Assembly (NCBI RefSeq): GCF_932526225.1 | Contig: NC_064040.1 | Coordinates: 4,027,681 to 4,089,680, forward strand | DNA length: 62,000 nucleotides | Direction of reading: 5' to 3' | From: Nematostella vectensis | Taxonomy: Eukaryota > Cnidaria > Anthozoa > Actiniaria > Edwardsiidae | In this document: one piece after another, positions 1 through 12,000 of the stretch | How positions within the stretch are numbered: position 1 is the first letter of the stretch | How the letters are laid out: every line of letters begins with the position of its first letter | The notes under the pieces: model-generated | The model's input: only the letters and a program-made list of their open reading frames with translations | The model's database searches: none | Told to the model about the DNA's origin: nothing | Program-made: the position numbers and the translations under genes

Positions 1-3000
1 TCATACAGGGCTATACCATAGTGCTCCAGGAGCCCACTAACATGACATTCGTCATTAACCGCACATTCAGTCCAGCGATATCGGGCGTGTCAGAGTTCCG
101 CGGACTGAAGAAATTTACGACATACGAGCTCTCCGTTTGGGGATATAATGAATTTGGAGACGGAGCTAAAGCAAATGTCACAAAGAGGACATTATCTGAC
201 GGTAGGTTCTCCACAAGAATCTCGCGGTAAAAACGTTTTCCTTAAAGAAAATCACTCGCCCTTGCCGTAATGCATTGCATGTTATTGTTTAAGTCATCAC
301 CAACTTTGACGTAAGCGCAAGCGGAACGCACGAGAAAGCAATAACAATGCAAAGCATTCTGGTCAGCCTGGTAAGCCCGCCACTTTAAGATCAATCAATA
401 ACATTTATTTTTGTAATTCCGTCTACTAGTACCGACCGCCTCACCTCAATCCGTCCAGTGTCTAGCGCTTAACTCTACCGTCATCCGTCTCACTTGGGCT
501 TTGAGTCATTTCCACGTCCACGGAATAGTGCTTGGATACGCCGTGAGTATTGTTGGGTGGCGTGACGAGAGCATCGCGCGTGAGCATCTCTCGTGTTCCT
601 CGCGCGCGTGGTACGATGTGCGTGAACTCCACGAATACACTACATACAACATGTCGGTTCTTGTGTTCAACGAGAAAGGCAAAGGGCCGTATTCACCGCC
701 AATCAGCTGCACCACCTTGGAGGACGGTAAGGTTTGCAGTGTTTATATTAGATACGGTAAAGTTTGCTGTGTTTATATCAAAGACGGTAAGGTCTACTTT
801 GTTTATATCAGAGTCGGTAAGGTTTGCTGTGTTTATATTCACACATGATTTACTCATGTTCCCCTTAGCACCATCTGCGCCACCGCTTAATGTCAGCGGC
901 TACAACACAAGTGACAGTAGTCTTCAATTGCTATGGCAACCAGTAGAAGCCACTCACAGAAACGGACGATTGGTTGGCTACAAAATTCGCTATCACGTGA
1001 CCGGGGACTTGGTTAACTTTGCCGTGAGTGAGAGCCGTCTCCTCAACACAAGTCTGACGGGTCTTCTTCCATATACTGATTACGTCATCACGGTGTGCGC
1101 GTATACTGGTGCGGGGGAGGGGCCGTGGAGTGCCCCTGTTATCATCAAGACCGACGAAGAGGGTTAGTACTTATTCTTTTTTCTTTTTTTTGCTTCAAAG
1201 TGTAATAGAGGGAGCACGGTACCGCAGGTGCGCTGTTCGGATACGGCGAGGGACGGGTTGGGCGGAATCATAGATATTATACGCGAGAGGTCTAAGACTT
1301 GCGATTCTTTTATAGTTAAGGATCGCTTTTAGGCGGTCAAGGAGGGAGATTAAAGATTGGTTCTCACTAGGACGTAAGCGCAAACGGAAGCGCAGTATGT
1401 ATCGGTCAAACATAAGCGCAAGCGGAAGAAAATCACGCAGTTGCGTTCTCTTGCGCTTATGTTCTAGTGACAATCGGAAAACTACCTGCGTTCCACTTGG
1501 GCTTACGTCCAAGTGAGAACCAACCTTAAGCTTGCCTATCACTAGCTATTCGCCTATGCTTACCCTAGTGAAAGTTGTGATAGCACACATCTTGGTAAAG
1601 ATGAAAGTGGATGGTACCTGTTTCAGCAGACGATCAAGTTATATTTGAGGCAAAATCTTCAAGCCCAACACTTAAGCTATTAGCTAGTAGACATTAGATA
1701 TAAATGTTGCTTAAACATATACTGGTGATTTTGTGGCAGTCACCTTATGTCATTTTATTAAAGCAGTCCTAAGTTCGTGTCAGCATTGATTGATTCATTT
1801 TATTGACTGGAAACATATAACAAGAAATCGCATATCAAGAAACCTTCAATTGTACTCTCTACAGCCCCTAAGATCCCGCCAGCTAACGTACAAGTCTTCA
1901 ACACAAGTAATACGTCACTCTCCGTTACCTGGCAACCGATTCACGCAAGCCAAGTGGCGGGGATCCTCAAATACTACATAGTGATCCTAGCAGAGCTTGA
2001 CCTTGATGGGAACCCTGTGGTTGGGCCTAATACGACAAGTCGTAGCCTGACGGTACCTGTGATCAGCGGTGTTTCGGTGGAGATCACGGGTCTGTTGCTG
2101 TTCACTAATTACAGTGCTGTTGTGGTGGGCGTGACTAGATTCGAGGGTGTTCCGAGTGCACCTGTCTACGCCATGACAGATGAGGACGGTAAGTGGTGGT
2201 CATTGCTAACCTAATAGAGGACTCATGCAAGCTGCTAGCGAACCTGTTATAGGACTCATGCAAGCTGCTAGCTAACCTGTTATTAGACTCATGCGAGCTG
2301 CTAGCTAACCTGTTATAGGACTCATGCAAGCTGGTAGCTAACCTGTTATAGGACTCATGCAAACTGCTAGCTAACCTGTTATAGGACTCATGCAAGCTGC
2401 TAGCGAACCTGTGATAGGACTCGTGTAACCTGCTAGCTAACCTGTTATTGGATTCATGCAAGCTGCTAGCTAACCTGTTATAGGACTCATGCAAGCTGCT
2501 AGCTAACCTGTTATAGGACTCGTGTAAGCTGCTACCTAACCTGTTATAGGACTCGTGCAAGCTGCTAGCTAACGTGTTATAGGACTTGTGTAAGCTGCTA
2601 GCTAACCTGTTAGTCAGGGTTAGTGACAGTGTCGTGTCCGTGACATTAGTTTAGGTGACAAAAAGGTACGAGACAGGTTTACGTGACAGTGAGTACGTGA
2701 CATTGTTTACGTGAAAGTGATTTACATGACTTGGTTTACGTAACAGTGATGTGCGTGACACTTTGTTCTCGTGACAATGAGGTACTTGGGTTGGTTAACG
2801 TGAAAGTGAAGGACGTCCATGATTAACGCGACAGTGAATTACGTGACTTTTATGTGCTACAGTGGCGTACGTGACAATGCAGTGCGTTACAGTAAAGTAC
2901 ATGATGGTGCTAGTGCTGAAAAACGCAAGACCAAAACTAGTTCCAGCCCTCCGCGGCTAAACAGGCCTTTTTGTTTTGAAATGGCGGATTTATACCGGCG

Positions 3001-6000
3001 AACTGTCACATTAAGGCTACTGCTAAGCAAATAGCGCAAAGCTTAGGCTATAATTTTCTTTATGACTTCCTCATTAACAAACAAATCTGTCATCTTTTGT
3101 ACTGTTTGTGTACTCGCCACGGTTAAATTTTACATCTTTATTCTGATCGATTAGCGGTAAAAGACTGTAAACAGGATAAACATACAATATGAAAGAAATA
3201 ACAGAAAATCAATCAAAAGGTAGAAATAAGCGAAATTTTTTTTTTCGGGGTCTGGTATCCATCAAATCGCGCGCTACCGCTCACCTCCAAAGCTCGAAAT
3301 GGTGAGTTGATTTGTAAAATGCCCATCGAAAACTGGATTACTCCCGATGTTATAGATCTTAGTCCTTTTATCTAAAATCATTGACTTTACGGAAAATCGG
3401 ATTCAAACTCCCTGTGTTTTGACAATTTCCCGCCATAATGATTTTGCAACAAATCGTCTCTTCATACGAAGAAAAACGACAAATCACTCTATAAATTTAC
3501 CTGCATAACCAGCTTAACGTATCCACATTCAAGAGAAGTTCTTTAGTGAATATATCTTATCGTCTGTGGAGGGTTTACAGCGAAAGAAGACATTTCTACG
3601 ATCAATTAGAGTTGCGAACGACGTATCAATCTGGACTAAATTATTTTACAAAATTGTTGGTCAAAACTCAGCGAATGTCTTCTTTGGAGGTTCTGTATTT
3701 CTGGAGGATTTAAAGCGTTGTGTGGAAATACAAAATGGAGTTTATTAAATGATCATGAGCGAACAAAATCTTCACGAACATCGACGAAAGTCAGAAACGC
3801 AACCTCGCCTCGTTGAGCCCGTAAGGTAAACAACGTTGGAAATTCTATCGAGGAAAAAATAAATATGTTATTTACCAGCTAAGGGTCGGTCCTTATCGGG
3901 AAATACCGTGACCTCGGCTTTGAAAAGACCTCGGTCACGGTATTTCACGATACGGACCTCCCAGCTGGTAAATATCATATATATACTTACAAAAACTTGT
4001 GGCACGGTAAGAGGGATTTGAAGACTATGCTAAATACAGATTCGTTTTAAGTATCGGACACATATTTGCATTACAAAGATGAGAGCAACGGTATGTGGTG
4101 TGCAAATTCAACATAATGCAATACAAAATATACAATTACTCTTTGGCCATAACAGTTTGGTTTTAATGCTGTACAACTAGTGAAAACAGCGACTAAAGTC
4201 AGCGTTTCGTACCTTTACTCGAACGATTCAACACTACGATTGTGTTTGTTTTCGCCAGAACACGCGCATGCGCTTACGTTATTCGCACTGTTCATGACGG
4301 TTGTATCTCCTGATGAAGTGTTTCACCATGCTGTTGATTCAATCTTTAAGAGATTTGTAAGGTCTGTACTACAGTTAGCATGTCTGCAGATCACTTGAGT
4401 CACTACCATATAACCTTCTTATTGATGGCACTCTTTAGTTCCCGCCGTGGCCCCCTACCGCGTCGAAGGTGTAGCTATCTCGGCAAGGTCGTTCCGTCTA
4501 CAATGGAAGTTTAACGACCACGTCCGCAACGTGCTTGGCCATCTTCTAGGATATCGCGTATTCTACAGAGAGAACAGCAGTAATGAGATTCATGAGCAAG
4601 TAACTGAGGGAATATCGAAGATCGTGGAGATTGGTGGCCTTTGGCCTTACACGGTATATCGCGTGACAGTAGTGGCGTATACGCGTATAGGTAACGGGCC
4701 GCTAAGCACGCCGGTACTAATACGAACTACAGAAGAAGGTGAGGGCCACGTCATAATCATCATCATCATCTGTTATTACTACTAACACCATGATAATCAT
4801 CATCCATTATTACTACTAACACCATGATAATTATCATCATCATCATCTGTTATTACCACTAACACCATGATAATCATCATCATCATCATCTGTTATTACT
4901 ACTAACACCATGATAATCATCATCATCATCATCTGTTATTACTACTAACACCATGATAATTATCATCATCATCATCTGTTATTACTACTAACACCATGAT
5001 AATCATCATCCGTTATTACTACTAACACCATGATAATCATCATCTGTTATTACCACTAACACCATGATAATTATCATCATCATCATTCATTATTACTACT
5101 AACACCATGATAATTATCATCATCATCATCTGTTATTACCACTAACACCATGATAATCATCATCATCATCTGTTATTACTACTAACACCATGATAATTAT
5201 CATCATCATCATCCATTATTACTACTAACACCATGATAATTATCATCATCATCATCTGTTATTACCACTAACACCATGATAATCATCATCATCATCATCT
5301 GTTATTACTACTAACACCATGATAATCATCATCATCATCTGTTATTACTACTAACACCATGATAATCATCATCATCATCATCATCATCATCTGTTATTAC
5401 TACTAACACCATGATAATCATCATCATCATCTGTTATTACTACTAACACCATGATAATCATCATCATCATCATCATCATCTGTTATTACTACTAACACCA
5501 TGATAATCATCATCATCATCTGTTATTACTACCAACACCATGATAATCATCATCCATTATTACTACTAACATCATGATAATCATCATCCATTATTACTAC
5601 TAACATCATGATAATCATCATCCGTTATTACTACTAACACCATGATAATTATCATCATCATCATCTGTTATTACCACTAACACCATGATAATCATCATCA
5701 TCATCATCTGTTATTACTACTAACACCATGATAATCATCATCATCATCATCTGTTATTACTACTAACACCATGATAATTATCGTCATCATCATCCATTAT
5801 TACTACTAACACCATGATAATTATCATCATCATTATCTGTTGTTACTACTAACACCATGATAATCATCATCCGCTATTACTACTAACACCATGATAATCA
5901 TCATCCGTTATTACTACTAACACCATGATAATCATCATCATCATCTGTTATTACTACTAACACCATGATAATAATCATCATCATCACCTGTTATTACTAC

Positions 6001-9000
6001 TAACACCATGATAATCATCATCATCATCATCTGTTATTACTACTAACACCATGATAATCACCATCATCATCTGTTATTACTACTAACACCATGATAATCA
6101 TCATCATCATCATCTGTTATTACTACTAACACCATGATAATCATCATCATCATCATCTGTTATTACTACTAACACCATGATAATCATCATCATCATCTGT
6201 TATTACTACTAACACCATGATAATCATCATCATCATCTGTTATTACTACTAACACCATGATAATCATCATCATCATCTGTTATTACTACTAACACCATGA
6301 TAATCATCATCATCATCTGTTATTACTACTAACACCATGATAATCATCATCATCATCATCTGTTATTACTACTAACACCATGATAATCATCATCATCATC
6401 ATCTGTTATTACTACTAACACCATGATAATCATTATCATCATCTGTTATTACTACTAACACCATGATAATCATCATCATCATCTGTTATTACTACTAACA
6501 CCATGATAATCATCATCATCATCATCATCATCTGTTATTACTACTAACACCATGATAATCATCATCATCATCATCTGTTATTACTACTAACACCATGATA
6601 ATCATTATCATCATCTGTAATTACTACTAACACCATGATAATCATCATCATCATCTGTTATTACTACTAACACCATGATAATCATCATTATCATCAGCAG
6701 CACTACCGTCATATAACCATAATTATCACAACCGCTACCGATCCTACTCTTACCAAATCCAATACGCATAACCATAGTCATTAACTCGATTGCCATCACC
6801 ATTCCCATCATCTAGCCATCTTGCCATGATTATTATCATCATTAATTGCTGTCCTTGTCTTTAGTTATTTTATGACTTATTGATGGAGATGTCGATATCT
6901 TCTACTTCTACTTCAACTACAGACTTTCAGTCTGAGTTGTTTGATAATCGTTTTGATCTTGATTCCCCAGCACCTGGTAGACCCCCCGCCAACATCGCCT
7001 TCTACAACACCAGCTCAACAAGCCTGCGAGTAGACTGGGGACGAGTCCCAGAGCGCTACCGCCATGGCATCGTACTTGGTTACAAAGTGTTGCTATGGGA
7101 ACGAGGTTTGGCCATGCAAACCGTCAGCAGAACATTTCAAGTAGAATCGGGTGTTAACACCACTGAGTTTACCGAGTTGAAAAAGTTCACAGTGTATGTG
7201 ATTAACGTGACGGCTTACAACACTCAGGGTATTGGGATGAACGAGACAAGGGAGGCCTTGACAGATGAGGATAGTAAGTGATTCGCTCTTTACATATCAA
7301 TCAGTCTGTTTTCAAAACTGTCCTTTTTCTAGCTTGCTTGGTCATTTCCTTATTAGGACATCACATGCCATATTTGGAAATCCGCTTCAACAATTTTTTT
7401 TTTGCTTTTTTGTCAGGCCTAGAACTGTTTACATCGAGTATTTCCATAAAAACATGCAGGAATTCATGTTTACTACGATTTAATAGGCCGCCGTTTTGAA
7501 AATAGGCCCAGTCCCAACGTTTTTAAAACATCACTGGTTTCCCGTGCGCTCATCCCAAGCTCCTTTAGACCATTTAGAAAAAAAACGAGTGCTATTGATT
7601 GATATGATTGTCTTATTAGAGCATATCCAATATTTTAAAGTGTGTTTCAAATATTCATTTCAACCTCTTTTATTTGTAACCTTTTTCTTTATTTACTAGT
7701 TCCCAGTCGACCCCCGACAAATCTAAAGGCCCAGAACACTAGCTCAACAAGCCTAGCCGTCGCCTGGCAACCACTGAGTGACAGCTTCTTCATTCACGGT
7801 GTTCTCCGTGGTTACCAAGTCTCCTATCACCGCGTCGACGGAGTAGACCTGAGGAGGAGAGTGAAAGTTGTATGTGCTGGAATTTTGTCTGTAAATTTGA
7901 CTGGTCTGGATCAGTTTGTGAATTATAGCATTAGTGTCCATGCCCTAACGGTTAAGGGACACGGCCCGGCTGCTACAGTATACTCTACAACCGACCAAGA
8001 TGGTAAGTTAATATTCTTTATTTAAAGAGTCCCAGTCGGCCAAACATTAGCTATTGTTTCAATTTATTGATAGACAAATGTCTTTCTTTGTTAGTAGCAA
8101 TAATCTTAATAAAAGATGATTTTACCTTATTGATTTGTAATAAAATCGTGATAACCATCTTAAAACAAAATTTTACACTTCATTGTCTCACACCTATAGA
8201 GAATGCCACGTGACTATCTCCAGACCCATTTCTTAACCTATTATCAAGGAGGTTAAAACGGCGCAAACGAAAATGGTGCATCCATTTGCAAAAATCACAT
8301 TAAATATCCTGTAAATTACTAAGAATCTTTTATTCTCTGTGCCTTTCGCAGTACCCGCGCTACCACCAGCAAACGTCACCGGGTTCAATATTAGCAAAAA
8401 CGCTATCACAGTCACGTGGTATGACGTCATTCTATCGGAACAGGACGGGGTTATTCTAGGTCATGAGTTGATGTACAACAAGACGAGCCTGCGGGGTGAC
8501 AGCGAATTGCGGTCACGCCGTAGACGCAGGAGTATTCAATCAGTAGAGGTATGAAGTGGATTTTGGATTTCTTAACTATACCTGTGATCGTGAATGTGAC
8601 GTGACTGTGACTGTAACTGCAACTTTGACGTCACCGTGACTGTGGTCGTGACCGTGACAATGGCCGTGACCTTGCCGTGACCGTGACTTTGACCCTAACT
8701 GAGACGTGACCGTCACTTTGACCTTGCCTGAGACGTGACCGCCACTTTGACTCTGACTGAGACGTGACCGTGACTTTGACCTTGCCTGAGACCTGACCGT
8801 CATTTTGACCCAAAGTGAGACGTGACCGTGACTTTGACCCTCACTGAGACGTGACTGTCATTTTGACCGAGTAAGACATGACCGTGACTTGGACCCTGCC
8901 TGAGACGTGACCGTGACTTTGACCCTGCCTGAGACGTGACCGTGACAGAGACATGACCATGCCTTTTGTCGTGACCTTGACTTGACCGTCACTTTGACTC

Positions 9001-12000
9001 TGAGACGTGAACGTGACTTTGGCCCTGCCTGAGACGTGACCGTCACTTTGACCCTGCCTGAGACGTGACCATACCTTTGGTCGTGACCTTGACTTGACCG
9101 TCACTTTGACTCTGACTGAGACGTGAACGTGACTTTGACCCTCACTGAGACGTGACTGTCATTTTGACCCTGAGTGAGACATGACCGTGACTTGGACCCT
9201 GCCTGAGACGTGACCGCCACTTTGACTCTGACTGAGACGTGAACGTGACTTTGGCCCTGCCTGAGACGTGACCGCCACTTTGACTCTGACTGAGACGTGA
9301 ACGTGACTTTGACCCTGCATGAGACGTGACCGCGTGACTTTGACCCTGACTGAGACGTGACCGCGTGACTTTGACCCTGCCTGAGACATCACCGTGACTT
9401 TACCCTGCCTGAGACGTGAACGTGACTTTGACCGTGCCTGAGACGTAACTGTGACTGTAATCTTAATTATGATCAACGTAATAACATTGCTATTATCTTA
9501 TTTAAATTAAGACACGAGCACGACTCTGACCATTACGTGTTTGATAGAAACTTTGGTACTTTAGCTCTGAAAAATACAAACGCCCACTTCATTCTTATAT
9601 GCAATCAGGACGGGCCTGCTTACTCATTAAGTTGATTTTATCATATCACAGCACCACACAGCCCATGTGCGTCACCGTAGGACGCTAGACCCAGTCTCTA
9701 CCCTTGTGCCTCTCCCTGCCTGGCAGCGTAACTACACCATAACAGGCCTGGAGCCATATTCGCTGTACCAGATAGCAGTGCGCGCCTTCACCATCAAGGG
9801 TTACGGCCCGTGGAGTGAAGTATTCACAGTCAGGACTGACGACGAAGGTGAGGTGATACCATGGTTCGCAAATGTCCCGCTTCTTGTGTGACTGTCACGC
9901 TTTGTATATGACGCACATAGTGTTTGACTGTCACGCAACACCAGATAGCCATGTATACTTTCTAAATAAAGGATCACTGCCAATGTCGAAGTATTCATAG
10001 CAAGGACTAAACACGAAGGTAATAGAATACTAAGCTCTTACATGTCATGGACCTCGTAGGACTGTCACGCATAGTGTGTGCCATGTTATGGTGTGTGGGT
10101 GTTATGTCAGATAGACATGTCATCTCTTATGTCGAGACTCTTACCTTTAGACTCTTAAATGTCACGCATCAGGTTTTCACTGTTACTGCATAATTTAGTT
10201 CACTATAATAGAGAGCCGTGCGCATTTTTGTATCATAAGTGTACGGCATTGATGTCTTAAAGCGTCCCATTTCAAAGCAGCTTTCCCTTGTCTGTCAATG
10301 TATCGATTGTCAATGTGTTGATTTTTTGTACCCAGACCCCCAAGTTTCTCCGATGAATGTGACCGCGCGTAACACGAGCTCCACCTCCCTCCTGGTTACG
10401 TGGCAAAGGATAGATCCCGCCCTTGTCGCCGGAATCCTGCGCTTCTATAAAATTCTTTACGCAGTAGTTCCATTCAATCTCACAAGTAACGCAACAAGTA
10501 ATGCAACGCTTGGTCACGCCAACTACAGTCACGTGACTGTACCGGAAACACAGTCGTCGGTTGAGCTGACGGGTCTCAGGAGATATACAAACTACAGCTT
10601 GCGGGTGATGGGCGTGACCAGACATGAGGGTGTCATGAGCCAACCTATCTACGCCCACACTGACGAAGACAGTGAGTCCTTCTGTCGGTCCATCTGTCTG
10701 TCTGTCTTCTGTCCGTCCGTCCGTCCAGTTGTACATCTGTGAATTTGTTTGTCAACTTGTGTGTATATAAGTCTAAATTGTCTTTCTGTCTGCGTGCATA
10801 TCTCAGAGCTGTAGCAGGCCTCGAGATATGTGTGTATGGGGGGAGGGGAGGGGTGCCTCGAGTTATGTGTGTATGGGGGGGAGGGGTGCCTCGAGATATG
10901 TGTGTATGGGGGGAGGGAAGGGGTGCCTCAAGATATGTGTGTATGGGGGGAGGGGTGCCTCGAGATATGTGTGTATGGGGGGAGGGGTGCCTCGAGATAT
11001 GTGTGTATGTGGGGAGGGGTGCCTCGAGATATGTGTGTATGGGGGGAGGGGAGGGGTGCCTCGAGTTATGTGTGTATGGGGGGGAGGGGTGCCTCGAGAT
11101 ATGTGTGTATGGGGGGAGAGAAGGGGTGCCTCGAGATATGTGTGTATGGGGGGGAGGGCTGCCTCGAGATGTGTGTGTATGGGGGGAGGGGAGGGATGCC
11201 TTGAGATATGTGTGTATGGGGGGAGGGAAGGGGAGCCTCGAGATATGTGTGTATGTGGGGAGGGGAGGGGTGCCTCGAGATATGTGTGTATGGGGGGAGG
11301 GGAGGGGTGCCTCGAGTTATGTGTGTATGGGGGGAGGGGTGCCTCGAGATATGTGTGTATGGGGGGAGAGAAGGGGTGCCTCGAGATATGTGTGTATGGG
11401 GGGAGGGGTGCCTCGAGATATGTGTGTATGGGGGGAGGGGTGCCTCGAGATATGTGTGTATTGGGGGGAGGGGAGGGGTGCCTCGAGATATGCGTGTATG
11501 TGGGGAGGGGAGGGGTGCCTCGAGATATGTGTGTATTGGGGGGAGGGGAGGGGTGCCTCGAGATATGCGTGTATGGGGGGAGGGGAGGGATGCCACGAGA
11601 TATGTGTGTATGTGGGGAGGGGAGGGGTGCCACGAGATATGTGTGTATGTGGGGAGGGGAGGGGTGCCTCGAGATATGTGTGTATGTGGGGAGGGGAGGG
11701 GTGCCTCGAGATATGTGTATATGGGGGTAGGGGAGGGGTGCCACGAGATATGTGTATATGGGGGGAAGGGAGGGGTACCTCGAGATATGTGTGTATGGGG
11801 GGAGGGGATACTCGAGATATGTGTGTATGGGGGGGGAGGGGAGGGAGACCTCGATATATGTGTGTTTTGGGGTGAGGGGAGGGGTGCACGATACAGAAAC
11901 ATGAAGAAAATATTTTGGGGGGTACAGCCACACCCATACTGGTCATTTCCTTATAGTTTTATTTTTAAATAATGTACCTCTTCTACGGCCCCTTTCTGTC

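Noticed and set aside
2620-2905. Regularly spaced GTGAC motifs, considered as a CRISPR-like array or binding-site cluster
   Set aside because: Spacing and units are irregular and degenerate, it is in a eukaryotic intron, and it is better seen as an old minisatellite.
8576-9476. Ser/Arg/Lys-rich minus-strand frames
   Set aside because: Products of the GTGACCGTGACTTTGAC repeat; same in copy 2.
10739-11972. Long frames on both strands rich in Gly/Cys/Val or Pro/His/Thr
   Set aside because: All arise from the G-rich minisatellite. Several overlapping frames stay open at once, a sign of repeat artefact.
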